From the NCBI GenBank assembly GCA_009377495.1, contig WHTZ01000020.1, forward strand, positions 24,693 to 88,692: DNA of 64,000 nt. The letters are read 5' to 3'. The number at the start of each line of letters is the position of its first letter. The first letter of the stretch is position 1. Below are positions 19,103 through 27,908 of the stretch, piece by piece. The DNA comes from Luteitalea sp. Its GTDB lineage: Bacteria > Acidobacteriota > Vicinamibacteria > Vicinamibacterales > Vicinamibacteraceae. The position numbers and the translations under genes are program-made. The notes below the pieces were generated by a model, which was not told the DNA's origin, ran no database searches, and worked only from the letters and a program-made list of their open reading frames with translations.

Positions 19103-22100
19103 ATGGGGACAAGTGTTTCTCTCCGACGTGTCCTCGGTCGGTTGCTGACCTCCGTGGGATTGACGCTACTCGTCACGACATCCGGATTGGCGCAGCTGCC
19201 GACCGCCGTCGTTCGTGGTGTCGTGCACGATGCTCAGGGTGGCCTGTTGCCTGGCGCCACAGTAATCGTCACGCATGTCAGCACCGGTCTGGTTCGCAGC
19301 ACGACGACGAACGAGGCTGGCGTGTTCCGCATTGGCGGCTTGCCGAGCGGCACGTATAGGGTCAGAGCGGAAATGGAGAGCTTCGAGGCCCAGGAGGGCG
19401 AGGCCAACTTGGTGCTCAACCAGGAGGGTGAGCTCAATTTCACGCTCGCAATCGGCGGCCTCGCCGAGCAGGTCACCGTTGCCGGGACGACGCCGCTCAT
19501 TGACACGACGCGGAGCGAGGTCAGTCGGACATACACTGACAGGCAAATTCAGGACCTTCCACTTGCGGGCCGGAACTACCTCAACCTCACCTTCCGCGCA
19601 CCCGGCGTCACGCATGGTGGTACGGGCCTGGGTCAAGGCATGGGTGCATCGGTCAACGGCCAGCGCGCGCGCAACGTCAACTATGTTGTCGACGGGTCGG
19701 ACAATAACGACCACAGCGTCACCGGCGACCGCAGCCCCATCATTCAGGACGCCGTCAGCGAATTCCGCGTGGTCACGACGCTGTTCGCAGCCGAGATCGG
19801 GCGCAACTCGGGAGCGGTGTTGATCGGATCGACCAAGTCTGGGACCAACCGGTTCCATGGCACGCTGTTCGAGTTTTACGAGGACGCCGAGACGCTGAAC
19901 GCCCGCGACAATCTCGAGACGGCGTCAGGCCTCGAGAAGCCAGCGTTCATGAGGCGTGACACGTACGGGGGCACGATTGGTGGGCCCATTGAGCGCGACA
20001 AGATGTTCTTCTTTGGCGCGTACCAGCGACGCAAGCTCGAGGAAGAAGGCTCACTGGCCGCCATCACCTCGCCAACCCAGGAAGGGCGAGCCCTCTTGCG
20101 TGCGATCCCTGGCGCGAGCGCGACGATGCTCGATCTCCTGGACGAGCACGTTCCGGCGCCCAATGCGGGGAACTTCAGCACGCTCGACGTGGCGGGTGTC
20201 CCGATTCCTGTGGGCGACTTCGTGGCGAACCCGCCAGCGGCAGACGACAACCAGCAGGTGGTCGCGCGGGTCGACCGCAACTTGAGTAGCTCCGATCTCG
20301 TGTACGGCCGCTATCTCTACGGCAAGACCGACGAGAAGGGCGCGTCCAACCCTCCGGGATTTGGCAACGACACGGTTTTCCCGACGCACAACGTCGTCGG
20401 CACCTGGAACCGCGTGCTCAGCTCGAGCGTCCTCAACGAGCTGCACGTTTCGTACGGCCGGACGCGAGGCTCCTTTCCTGGCTCCGTCGACAATCCAGCG
20501 GGGAACAACGACATTCCGAGAGTGGGCGTGACCAGCCTCTTCGCGTTCGGCTTGGCGGACAACATCCCGCAAGATCGGATCGAGCAGGTCTGGCAAATCA
20601 CCGATAATGTGTCGTACCTGCGCGGCAATCACGCGTTCAAATTCGGCGCGGACGCTCGCCGTATCGACCTGGCGCAGTTCACGCCGTTCAACTTCCGCGG
20701 GACGTTCACCTACGAAGACTTGGGGGGATACGTCCTCAACACGCCGCAGAGCGTCACACAGGCGTACGGCCAAGCCGACCTGCCGTTCAAGTATTGGGAA
20801 TCGTTCTTGTATGCCCAGGACGATTGGAAGGTCACCCCACACCTGACGCTCAATCTCGGGCTGCGCTACGAATTAGTTACGGCGCCGGAGAAGTTCTACA
20901 GTAACGTCTCGACCGACACCAACAACGTCGCGCCGCGGCTCGGATTTGCTTGGGATGTTTCCAAGCGAGGAGCCCTGGTCGTTCGAGGCGGCTACGGCAT
21001 CGCCTACGAGCAGCTCTTCCTGAATATCCCGTTGCTGGCGGGGCAGCAGCCGCCGTTCCAGCGCCGCATCACCGACACCGCTGCCGCCGCCATGCCGTTT
21101 CCGACCGTGCCCGCTGACCGCTCGGTCAATCCGCTCACGCTGAACGCCCTGGAGATCCCGGACGACCTGCGGACTTCGTATTCGCAACAGTGGCAGCTCG
21201 GCATTCAGCGGCAGCTCGGCGACAGTTGGGCGGCAGAGCTGGCCTACGTAGGCAGCCGAGGCCTCAAGCTAATCCGGCAGCGGGTGGTCAACCCCGTCGT
21301 CTGCTGTCCACAGGAGATCATCACCGACGTGGAGGGTAGGCAGGCCCTGCTGCGCCATGGTGATCCGCTCCAAACGGGGCAGATCACCAATCTCGAGAAC
21401 TCATCGAGCTCGAACTACCACGCGGCCCAGCTCTCGGTGGACAAGCGGCTGAGCCGCGGCTTCGCGATGACGTTCGCGTACACCTTCTCGAAGTCCATCG
21501 ACGATGCCAGCGAGTCGCTGGCGACGGGCGTCCCGTCCCTCCAGCGGCCCCAGGACAACTTCGACCTCCGCGCCGAACGGGCGCTCTCGTCGCTCGACCG
21601 GCCGCATCGCGTGTCGATGAGTGGCTCGTGGGAGCTGCCGTGGTGGAAGGAGCAGCCACACCTCTTCGGCTACATCCTGGGCGGGTGGCAGCTTTCAGCC
21701 ACCTATTCGCTGCAGAGCGGGCAGCCCTTCACCGTCATCACGGGTGTCGACTCGAATGGCGACGGCGATTCGGCAAACGATCGCCCTGACCTCGGAACTG
21801 GGGATCGTCGAACGCCGGACGGCTACATCTTCCGGCCGGCGCGCTCCGGCGGCCAGGGCGACCTTGGTCGTAACACGGAACGTGGCCCGCGCACCAACAG
21901 CATCGACGCGGTACTCTTCAAGAACTTTCGCACCGTTCGAGATCACCTGTTACAGTTCCGCGTCGAGGCGTTCAACCTCGCGAACCACCGGCAGTTCGAG
22001 CTGCGCACGTCGCCGGTCGAGCGCAACTTGAACAGCCCCGGCAACTTCTACAATTTCCAAACCTCGAACGGAGGTAGCCGCACCGTTGTGCTCGGACTAA

Positions 22101-22114
22101 AGTACCTGTTCTGA
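19103..22114 (+). CDS. TonB-dependent receptor, Oar-like, with carboxypeptidase-regulatory N-terminal domain
   Basis: An outer-membrane protein of about 1003 residues. The ATG at 19103 is chosen for its strong Shine-Dalgarno five bases upstream; the frame is open to 19019. A signal peptide (LLTSVGLTLLVTTSGLAQ) is followed by a CarboxypepD_reg-like domain (VVRGVVHDAQGGLLPGATV to NEAGVFRIGGLPSGTYRVRA). A plug follows (DLPLAGRNYLNL, SVNGQRARNVNYVVDGSDNND, GAVLIGSTKSGTNRFHG), then a long beta barrel ending in the aromatic LGLKYLF. No TonB box is obvious. Such receptors in Acidobacteriota act without SusD and probably import glycans or other large ligands. Neighbours suggest a carbohydrate role, but the ligand is unknown. 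Confidence 0.92.
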   Translation: MGTSVSLRRVLGRLLTSVGLTLLVTTSGLAQLPTAVVRGVVHDAQGGLLPGATVIVTHVSTGLVRSTTTNEAGVFRIGGLPSGTYRVRAEMESFEAQEGEANLVLNQEGELNFTLAIGGLAEQVTVAGTTPLIDTTRSEVSRTYTDRQIQDLPLAGRNYLNLTFRAPGVTHGGTGLGQGMGASVNGQRARNVNYVVDGSDNNDHSVTGDRSPIIQDAVSEFRVVTTLFAAEIGRNSGAVLIGSTKSGTNRFHGTLFEFYEDAETLNARDNLETASGLEKPAFMRRDTYGGTIGGPIERDKMFFFGAYQRRKLEEEGSLAAITSPTQEGRALLRAIPGASATMLDLLDEHVPAPNAGNFSTLDVAGVPIPVGDFVANPPAADDNQQVVARVDRNLSSSDLVYGRYLYGKTDEKGASNPPGFGNDTVFPTHNVVGTWNRVLSSSVLNELHVSYGRTRGSFPGSVDNPAGNNDIPRVGVTSLFAFGLADNIPQDRIEQVWQITDNVSYLRGNHAFKFGADARRIDLAQFTPFNFRGTFTYEDLGGYVLNTPQSVTQAYGQADLPFKYWESFLYAQDDWKVTPHLTLNLGLRYELVTAPEKFYSNVSTDTNNVAPRLGFAWDVSKRGALVVRGGYGIAYEQLFLNIPLLAGQQPPFQRRITDTAAAAMPFPTVPADRSVNPLTLNALEIPDDLRTSYSQQWQLGIQRQLGDSWAAELAYVGSRGLKLIRQRVVNPVVCCPQEIITDVEGRQALLRHGDPLQTGQITNLENSSSSNYHAAQLSVDKRLSRGFAMTFAYTFSKSIDDASESLATGVPSLQRPQDNFDLRAERALSSLDRPHRVSMSGSWELPWWKEQPHLFGYILGGWQLSATYSLQSGQPFTVITGVDSNGDGDSANDRPDLGTGDRRTPDGYIFRPARSGGQGDLGRNTERGPRTNSIDAVLFKNFRTVRDHLLQFRVEAFNLANHRQFELRTSPVERNLNSPGNFYNFQTSNGGSRTVVLGLKYLF

Positions 22115-22193
22115 TGGACCCTCATTCGTGTGCAAGTGCGAGGCAAAACTCTGCCGCACGACCGGATTGTGAGATGACGTAGGTAGCGCATGA

Positions 22194-22221
22194 GGAAAAC
22201 GAGGACTGTCCCCGTTTTTCC
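22194..22221. repeat. REP-like palindrome
   Basis: A 28-base near-palindrome with GGAAAACGAGGAC and GTCCCCGTTTTTCC arms, 80 bases after the receptor stop. Related GGGGAC/GTCC arms occur at 59127-59161 and 61663-61728. The rest of 22115-22329 shows no gene. Confidence 0.7.
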
Positions 22222-22329
22222 TTTCCCCTTGGCTCCGTTAGAGGCTCTGCGGTATCCTCGATATACGTTCCCCGGCGGGGCCCCCGTTGCGGAATGCGTA
22301 ATGGCTGCCTAAAGTCGCGGAGGCGTACG

Positions 22330-22692
22330 ATGCCCGAACACGCGAGAGACGACGAGCGGGAGCTGGCAGATGCGATCCTGGCTGGCGCGAAGCGGCGTCC
22401 GGTCCAGGCGTTCGGTGAGTACTTCAGCGGCCAGCGCAGCTCCTGTGCGCTCGGCGCGGCCTACGAGGGTATCTATCGATTGCCCGAGGCCGCGGAAGGC
22501 CTTCGGCCGATGCGGATGGATCGGTTTTTCGATTGTCTCGAGGGCGTCATTCGGCGCTGTCCCGAGGGGTGTCTGAAGCGTCTGCCGATCGGCTGGCTCA
22601 TCGTGCACCTCAACGACGCGCACCACTGGACACGCGAAGAAATCGCGGAGTGGGTCGCGGATCCGACGCACCCGCGCGATGCCACACACTGA
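22330..22692 (+). CDS. Small hypothetical protein
   Basis: A 120-residue cytosolic protein with no recognised family. Start ATG 22330 (MPEHARDDERELADAILAGA) has cggagg eight bases upstream; the frame opens earlier at 22294. Three cysteines lie in RSSCALGAA, FFDCLEGVI and RRCPEGC. The C-terminal half, PIGWLIVHLNDAHHWTREEIAEWV, looks like a compact helical segment with two adjacent histidines. It begins a mixed stretch between TonB and PAP2 genes, with no clear operon partner. Confidence 0.6.
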   Translation: MPEHARDDERELADAILAGAKRRPVQAFGEYFSGQRSSCALGAAYEGIYRLPEAAEGLRPMRMDRFFDCLEGVIRRCPEGCLKRLPIGWLIVHLNDAHHWTREEIAEWVADPTHPRDATH

Positions 22693-22701
22693 GGACGAAT
22701 C

Positions 22702-22896
22702 CTAACGGCCGTCCACATCTCCGTAGACGAAGCTGTGGCCGTTGAAGCCGACGTAGACGCGGCCGAGAATATTCATATCTCCCGTGACGACTTGCACCGT
22801 CGTGTAATAGCCGGCGGGGTGCTGCGCCAGCAATTGCCAGGTCTCGCCCTCATCAGTGGACCGCCAGATACCCGGAATATCGTCCACCCGGTCTGC
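22702..22896 (-). pseudogene. Remnant of a GH74/BNR-repeat glycosidase C-terminus
   Basis: The minus frame reads DDIPGIWRSTDEGETWQLLA, then HPAGYYTTVQVVTGDMNILG and RVYVGFNGHSFVYGD before a stop at 22702. This is the closing BNR blade of xyloglucanase-type GH74 proteins (RSTDxGxTW, GD.x.xGRVYVGxNG..xYGD). Upstream of about 22896 the homology stops and the frame is filled by the antisense of the PAP2 gene. Only the last ~60 residues survive, so it is a dead fragment of a plant-polysaccharide enzyme. Confidence 0.65.
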
Positions 22897-22935
22897 CACT
22901 GGGAGGAAGCCGTCGCCTAGCCCTATACTGCGGAT

Positions 22936-23547
22936 ATGCGGGCCTCTACGCTGCTCATCGGCGCGGCCATCCTGCTCGGGTTGACGGCGGCCGCTGCGAT
23001 TTTTCCACACTTTCCCGGCGACGTCGCGCTCGCGCGTCTCGTTCAAGCGCGCCTGCCCGGCATCGCGTGGGCCGAGGTCGTGACCCAGTCGGCCGGCGCG
23101 CCCTGGAAATACGTGCTGGCTGGGGCGGGCGCGCTGATCGCGTGGCGTCTTGCGGGCTGGCGTGGCGCGACCGTTGTGCTGGTGGCCGCGCTTGCACTCC
23201 CGCCGCTGGGCAATGGACTCAAGGCGCTCGCTGACAGGCCACGTCCCGCAGCATCACTCATCGACGTGGTTGGACAGCCGAGCGGGGCGTCGTTCCCCTC
23301 AACGGCGGCCGTCATCTACGGCGCTGTCTTCGGATCGCTGGCGGTACTGGCGCTCGCCGTCAGGCCACGGCGATGGCTGCTTGCCGCTGCCTGCGTGCTG
23401 GTGCTGCTCGCTGCGGGTGCGGCGAGAGTCACGCTCGGCGCGCACTGGCCAAGCGATGTCCTCGCCGGCTATCTCCTCGCTTTCGTCGGCGCCGCTACCG
23501 TCCAGCGCGTGCTGAAATCTAAGGATTCGTCCGGGACGAATCCTTAG
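22936..23547 (+). CDS. PAP2-superfamily membrane phosphatase-like protein
   Basis: A 203-residue membrane protein with about five hydrophobic helices. Motif 1 of PAP2 phosphatases (K-x6-RP) is present as Lys96 to Arg103-Pro104 in KALADRPRP. Motif 3 is present as RVTLGAHWPSDVLAG. Motif 2, normally PSGH, reads FPSTAA at about 120-125, so the proton-donating histidine is absent. Family members remove phosphate from lipid phosphates or undecaprenyl diphosphate; with that histidine lost, activity is doubtful or altered. The C-terminal SKDSSGTNP is written by a palindrome that also forms the 3' end of the opposing gene. Confidence 0.82.
   Translation: MRASTLLIGAAILLGLTAAAAIFPHFPGDVALARLVQARLPGIAWAEVVTQSAGAPWKYVLAGAGALIAWRLAGWRGATVVLVAALALPPLGNGLKALADRPRPAASLIDVVGQPSGASFPSTAAVIYGAVFGSLAVLALAVRPRRWLLAAACVLVLLAAGAARVTLGAHWPSDVLAGYLLAFVGAATVQRVLKSKDSSGTNP
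23519..23547. terminator. Perfect palindrome across two convergent stop codons
   Basis: CTAAGGATTCGTC (23519-23531) and GACGAATCCTTAG (23535-23547) pair perfectly over 13 bases around CGG. It covers the stops of both the PAP2 gene and the opposing enolase-family gene, so it can end transcription both ways. The GACGAATCC half recurs at 22693 and 55051. Confidence 0.65.
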
Positions 23548-24761
23548 GACATCGCTATCCCGCGCTGCGCCAGCGCATCCGCTTTGAGTTCGATTCCCAA
23601 CCCAGGCTCCGTCGGCGTGTGCAAGTAGCCATTCTCCAGCCGGAGCGGTTCTTTCAGCAGACAATTTCCAAGTGGATTGTCGCCGATCCAATATTCGCAC
23701 GTCATGGTGTTGGGCATCGCGCTGGCGAGGTGCGCGCTGGCGGCAAATTGGATGGCTGCTCCAATGCTCACATGCGGCGAAAATGCCGCGCCAAAAACGT
23801 CCGCCAGTTCTGCGATGCGGCGGCATTCGGTCATGCCGCCGGCGCGGCACACGTCCGGTTGCACAACGTCCAGTCCACCGCGCCGCAGATAGTCCGCGGC
23901 CTCGTGCCGGATCATCAGCGTGTCGCTCGCAATCGGAATCGTGAGCGCGTTGGCCAGTTGTGCGTAGCCCTCGATGTCTTCGGGCGGGATCGGCAGCTCG
24001 AAGAAGCCAAGGTTCAAGGCTTCGAATTCTCGGCCCAGGCGCAAGGCTTGCGCGCGATCGTACACACCTCCGGCATCCGCGTGGATGATGAACTCGTCGC
24101 CGAGCTTCTCCCGCACGACCCGGACTGACTTCAAATCGCCTTCGATGCCTCGGCCGAGCGCCATCTTCAATCCGGTGAACCCGCGGCGGCGAATCTCCAT
24201 CGCTTCTTCGGCTAACGCAGCAAACTGCTCGTCGGACGCATTGATGTCGAGCGCGGGCAGTCCTGATGCATACACGCGGACAGGATTGCGAAACGCGCCG
24301 CCCATGAGTTGATGGATTGGAGCGCCAGCGGCCTTACCTGCGAGATCCCACAGGGCGATGTCCACGCCGGAGATCGCTTCGAGATAGAAGCCGGCGCGGT
24401 GGCCGCGCACGCGCATGCCGGCGTACATGCGTTCCCACAGCACCGTGATGTCGCGCGGGTCGTGGCCCATCACCACGTCTTTGAGCAGCAAATCGATGAT
24501 GAGCTTGGTCGCCTGCGGGGCCACGGGCGCTTTGGCCTCGCCATAGCCGATGAGGCCCTCGTCTGTGGTGACGCGGACCAAGACGGTGTCGATGGTCTGC
24601 GAGTAAATGGGACGGCGGCGTTGTGGCGGAGGATATTCGCTGGAGATCTCGGTCATTCGCTGGGCCGGGCGGTTCGCTCCCCAGGCACGGCTGCCCCAAT
24701 AGGCCTTTTTGTCGACGGGTTGTGCTTGAACGGCAAAGGCTTCGACGTTTGTAATTTTCAT
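23544..24761 (-). CDS. Enolase-superfamily sugar-acid dehydratase (mandelate racemase/galactonate dehydratase type)
   Basis: A 405-residue member of the mandelate-racemase group. The capping domain spans 1-125 and the barrel 140-370. Candidate residues: Lys199 (GFTGLKMALG), metal ligands Asp229 (IIHADAGG), Glu255 (FFELPIPPED) and Asp280 (IASDTL, where Glu is usual), Asp303 (VQPDVCRAGG), and catalytic His330 (FSPHVSIG). This fits acid-sugar dehydratases that make 2-keto-3-deoxy sugar acids. With the SDR, MFS and DapA-type genes nearby, it could dehydrate galactonate, rhamnonate, fuconate or a uronate; sequence alone does not decide. It is convergent with the PAP2 gene and divergent from the sulfatase. 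Confidence 0.88.
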   Translation of the reverse strand: MKITNVEAFAVQAQPVDKKAYWGSRAWGANRPAQRMTEISSEYPPPQRRRPIYSQTIDTVLVRVTTDEGLIGYGEAKAPVAPQATKLIIDLLLKDVVMGHDPRDITVLWERMYAGMRVRGHRAGFYLEAISGVDIALWDLAGKAAGAPIHQLMGGAFRNPVRVYASGLPALDINASDEQFAALAEEAMEIRRRGFTGLKMALGRGIEGDLKSVRVVREKLGDEFIIHADAGGVYDRAQALRLGREFEALNLGFFELPIPPEDIEGYAQLANALTIPIASDTLMIRHEAADYLRRGGLDVVQPDVCRAGGMTECRRIAELADVFGAAFSPHVSIGAAIQFAASAHLASAMPNTMTCEYWIGDNPLGNCLLKEPLRLENGYLHTPTEPGLGIELKADALAQRGIAMS

Positions 24762-24807
24762 AGACTTAACCCATCCGGCTCTCGGTCGCCATTATCATGC
24801 AGGTAGT

Positions 24808-24977
24808 GGTAGCGAAGCTCCGCCTCAAACCGCCGAGCCACGCCGAACCTCGGTGCGGCGGATCTTCGCTACTAGATGCGCGGCCGCAGAGGCGGCCGCA
24901 TCTAAGACAGATCCTAAGGCCGGACGCACAGAAAACTTGCTTCACCTCTCACGAGTCCGGCCTTGGGAGATGTCTAG
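24808..24977 (-). repeat. Double-hairpin repeat element, copy B (inverted relative to copy A)
   Basis: The reverse complement of copy A at 18650-18820, with the same order of parts: CTAGACATCT edge, AGCAAGTTTTCTG block, GC palindrome, then the GTAGCGAAG/CTTCGCTAC arm pair. It fills the divergent gap between the dehydratase and the sulfatase and ends 17 bases before the sulfatase ATG, so it must contain or replace their promoter region. Confidence 0.85.
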
Positions 24978-24994
24978 CGCACCAAGCAACAGTG

Positions 24995-26611
24995 ATGCGG
25001 TTATTGGAACTTCTTTGGAAGTGTGACTCCGTCCGAGGGACCATCATTGCCTGTCTCGGGCTGCTTGGGCTCACCGCTTGTGCCACCGCGGGTATCGGGC
25101 AGGAGTCAGAGCGCGAAGTGCGGCGCCCCAACATCATCCTCATCCTTGCCGACGACATGGGGTACTCCGATCTCGGCAGCTACGGCTCCGAAATCGTTAC
25201 GCCCAATCTGGACCGCCTTGCGAGCGAGGGGCTGCGTTTCCGGCAGTTTTACAACACCGCGCGCTGCTCCCCGACACGGGCGTCCCTGCTGATGGGGCGC
25301 TACCCACATGAAGTGGGGGTCGGGCACCTGACTGAGGACTTCGGCCACCCTTCGTATCAGGGCTATCTCAGCGAACGAGGCTCGACGATTCCGGAAGCGC
25401 TGAAGTCCTTTGGGTACCGCTCCTACGCCGTGGGGAAGTGGCACGTCGGCGACGAGCGCGGCCACTGGCCCCTGGATCGGGGCTTCGACCGGTTTTACGG
25501 CATACCGGCAGGCGGCGGGGTGTACTTCTGGCCGCCACTCCTTGACCGCCAGCTGGTCTTGGACGCGAGCGTGATCACCCCGCCCGACGGGTGGTACTCG
25601 ACGGACGCCTTCAACGACCAGGCGGTGTCCTTCATTCGCGAAGCCCATCAGGCCGGCCAACCGTTCTTTCTCTACCTTCCGCATATCGCTCCCCACTTTC
25701 CCTTACAGGCACCGGAGCACGATATCGCCCGCTATCGCGAGCGATATCGAGAGGGCTGGGACGTCCTCCGCGCCCGGCGACACAGGCGCCTTCTCGAGGA
25801 AGGGCTCATCGATGATGTGTGGAAGCTTCCACCGCGCGATCCGGAGGCACCGCCATGGGAGGAGGTGAAGGAGAAGGAGAAGAAACAATGGGTCGAGAAG
25901 ATGGCGGTGTATGCAGCCACTATCGATCGCATGGACCAGGGTATCGGTCGCGTTCTGAACGTGCTGGACGAGCTGAGTATCGCGGAGCACACCATGGTTC
26001 TCTTTCTATCGGACAACGGCGCGGAGGCCGGGCATGTGGACCGAGGCCGTCCGGGCGCCCCGCCTGGGCATCCGGATTCGTTCATGTCCTACGACTTGCC
26101 ATGGGCAAACCTCAGTAACACGCCCTTCCGCCGGTTCAAGACGTGGGTTCACGAAGGCGGAATCGCGAGTCCTCTCATCGTCCGGTGGCCGGAAGTCATC
26201 TCTGCCGGCAGCATCACCCACGAGGTGGGACATGTGATTGATCTCATGCCCACGTTTCTGGAGGTGGCGGGTCGGTCTGCTAAGTGGCACAACAGCCGGC
26301 AGCAAGTGCCGCTGGACGGCCGTAGCCTACTGCCCGTCCTGCAGGGAGGCTCGCGCGGAGCACCGCAACCACTGTTCTGGGAGCACGAAGGGAACCGAGC
26401 GGTGCGAGACGGCAGATGGAAGGCGGTAGCCGCACGTGGAGGGACCTGGGAGTTGTACGACCTACAGCGGGATCCCACAGAGATGGTCGATCTTGCGGCG
26501 CAGCATCCAGAGAGGGTTCGGCAGCTCACACACAGATATGAGGGTTGGGCTGCACGTGTCGGAGTGCTTCCCTGGGAAGAAGTGCAGCGTCTTCGCAGAG
26601 CCCGTCAGTAA
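24995..26611 (+). CDS. Sulfatase (type I, FGly-dependent) lipoprotein
   Basis: A 538-residue sulfatase. The frame opens in the repeat at 24797, but the ATG at 24995 gives a proper lipoprotein signal: hydrophobic IIACLGLLG then lipobox LTAC with Cys29. The formylglycine motif CSPTRASLL has Cys91. Metal-site motifs are RPNIILILADDMGYSDLG (about 44-61) and LFLSDNGAEAG. Family members remove sulfate esters, often from algal or animal polysaccharides. The maturing enzyme is not in this window. It is probably anchored to the periplasmic or outer face and placed to desulfate sugars for the adjacent glycan locus. It overlaps the convergent MFS gene by seven bases. Confidence 0.93.
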   Translation: MRLLELLWKCDSVRGTIIACLGLLGLTACATAGIGQESEREVRRPNIILILADDMGYSDLGSYGSEIVTPNLDRLASEGLRFRQFYNTARCSPTRASLLMGRYPHEVGVGHLTEDFGHPSYQGYLSERGSTIPEALKSFGYRSYAVGKWHVGDERGHWPLDRGFDRFYGIPAGGGVYFWPPLLDRQLVLDASVITPPDGWYSTDAFNDQAVSFIREAHQAGQPFFLYLPHIAPHFPLQAPEHDIARYRERYREGWDVLRARRHRRLLEEGLIDDVWKLPPRDPEAPPWEEVKEKEKKQWVEKMAVYAATIDRMDQGIGRVLNVLDELSIAEHTMVLFLSDNGAEAGHVDRGRPGAPPGHPDSFMSYDLPWANLSNTPFRRFKTWVHEGGIASPLIVRWPEVISAGSITHEVGHVIDLMPTFLEVAGRSAKWHNSRQQVPLDGRSLLPVLQGGSRGAPQPLFWEHEGNRAVRDGRWKAVAARGGTWELYDLQRDPTEMVDLAAQHPERVRQLTHRYEGWAARVGVLPWEEVQRLRRARQ

Positions 26612-27906
26612 GCCGGAACCGAGCGCGGTGCCCGCCGACCGACACGCCACACCAGCGCCAATGCCAGCGGGTGCAGTGCCGCCATCCCGACGAACACGGG
26701 TGTATACGAGTACGTCGTGACCACGTAGCCGACGACACCGGTCGAGACCATGCCGCCGAAGCCGCTACCCGCCGCGATGAGGCCGAATGTCGTCGCCAGC
26801 GAAGCCTGCGGGAACCGATCCACGATGAGTGCGCCGATGGTCGCCTGCCAGGCGAGGTGCGCGAACGCCACGCAGCCCGCGGCGACGAGCACGAGAGGGA
26901 TTGAGGGAGCAAAGGCGACCGAGGGCCCTACCACCACGAGCAACACGGCAACGCGTAGCACGGCCTTTCGGGCGGCGATGGGCGCCACACCGCGCGCGAT
27001 CAAACGTCCCGAGAGCCAGCCGCCAACGACCGAGCCGAGGTCGGCCGCCAAGTACACGATCCACGCGACCTGTCCCAGCTCGACGAGCGAGAGCCCGCGC
27101 GCATCGGTGAGGTACTTTGGAAACCAGAACAGATAAAAGTACCAAACCGGGTCGGTCAAGACACGACTCGCCAGCAGCAGCCAAGTATCTCGCTGCAACA
27201 GGAGCGGTCGCCACCTCGCCCACTCGGATACGGGCTGTTCGGCGCGAACCGGCTCTGGCGCTGGCACGACGAGACGCTCAGCTTCGGAGAGCCGCGGATG
27301 CTGATGCGGCGCGCGGTACAACCATAACCAGGGCAGCAGCCATATCAGACCCAGACCACCGGTGATCACGAACGCCGCGCGCCAGCCGAGCGTCATCGCG
27401 AGCCACGCGATGAGCGGCGGTGCCAACGTGGCACCCACGGTTGCGCCCATCGTGTAGATGCCGTATGCCAGGCCGCGCTCGCGGGGCTGAAACCACTCGG
27501 AGATGGCCTTGGGTCCAACGGTGTAGTTGCCTGGCTCTCCCACGCCAAGCAGAAATCGATACAAGCCGAGCGTGAACGCCGAGGTTGCAAATGCTGTTGC
27601 CACGTTCGCGAGCGACCACCAGGTGATGAACGCGACCATGCTGGTGCGCGTCCCCAACCAATCCGTGATGCGCCCCGACGCGAGATATGACACCGTGTAC
27701 GCGAGCAGGAAGGCTTGGACGACCCTCGCGTACGCCACGTCGTCCATGCCGAGCTCGTCTTGGATCGTGCGGGCTAGCACCGACAGCGCCTGACGATCGA
27801 TGTAGTTGATGACGGTCGAGAGGAAGAGCAGGCCGAGGATCCACCATCGCAGTCGGGGGATCGTCAGCGTCGGGCGCACCATCGCTGGTGTGGTCGGATC
27901 GTGCAC
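26605..27906 (-). CDS. MFS transporter, ACS family (hexuronate/sugar-acid type)
   Basis: A 433-residue inner-membrane carrier with 12 predicted helices. The signature NYIDRQALSVLA near residue 35 is typical of the anion:cation symporters that carry hexuronates, glucarate and galactonate. It also has GRITDWLGTR (the loop 2-3 motif) and FLLGVGEPGNYTVGPKAISEWF. The GTG at 27906 has AGGA upstream and sits two bases after the SDR stop; an ATG eight codons in is less well placed. As last gene of the six-gene minus operon it fits uptake of released sugar acids. Confidence 0.9.
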   Translation of the reverse strand: MHDPTTPAMVRPTLTIPRLRWWILGLLFLSTVINYIDRQALSVLARTIQDELGMDDVAYARVVQAFLLAYTVSYLASGRITDWLGTRTSMVAFITWWSLANVATAFATSAFTLGLYRFLLGVGEPGNYTVGPKAISEWFQPRERGLAYGIYTMGATVGATLAPPLIAWLAMTLGWRAAFVITGGLGLIWLLPWLWLYRAPHQHPRLSEAERLVVPAPEPVRAEQPVSEWARWRPLLLQRDTWLLLASRVLTDPVWYFYLFWFPKYLTDARGLSLVELGQVAWIVYLAADLGSVVGGWLSGRLIARGVAPIAARKAVLRVAVLLVVVGPSVAFAPSIPLVLVAAGCVAFAHLAWQATIGALIVDRFPQASLATTFGLIAAGSGFGGMVSTGVVGYVVTTYSYTPVFVGMAALHPLALALVWRVGRRAPRSVPAY

Positions 27907-27908
27907 GG

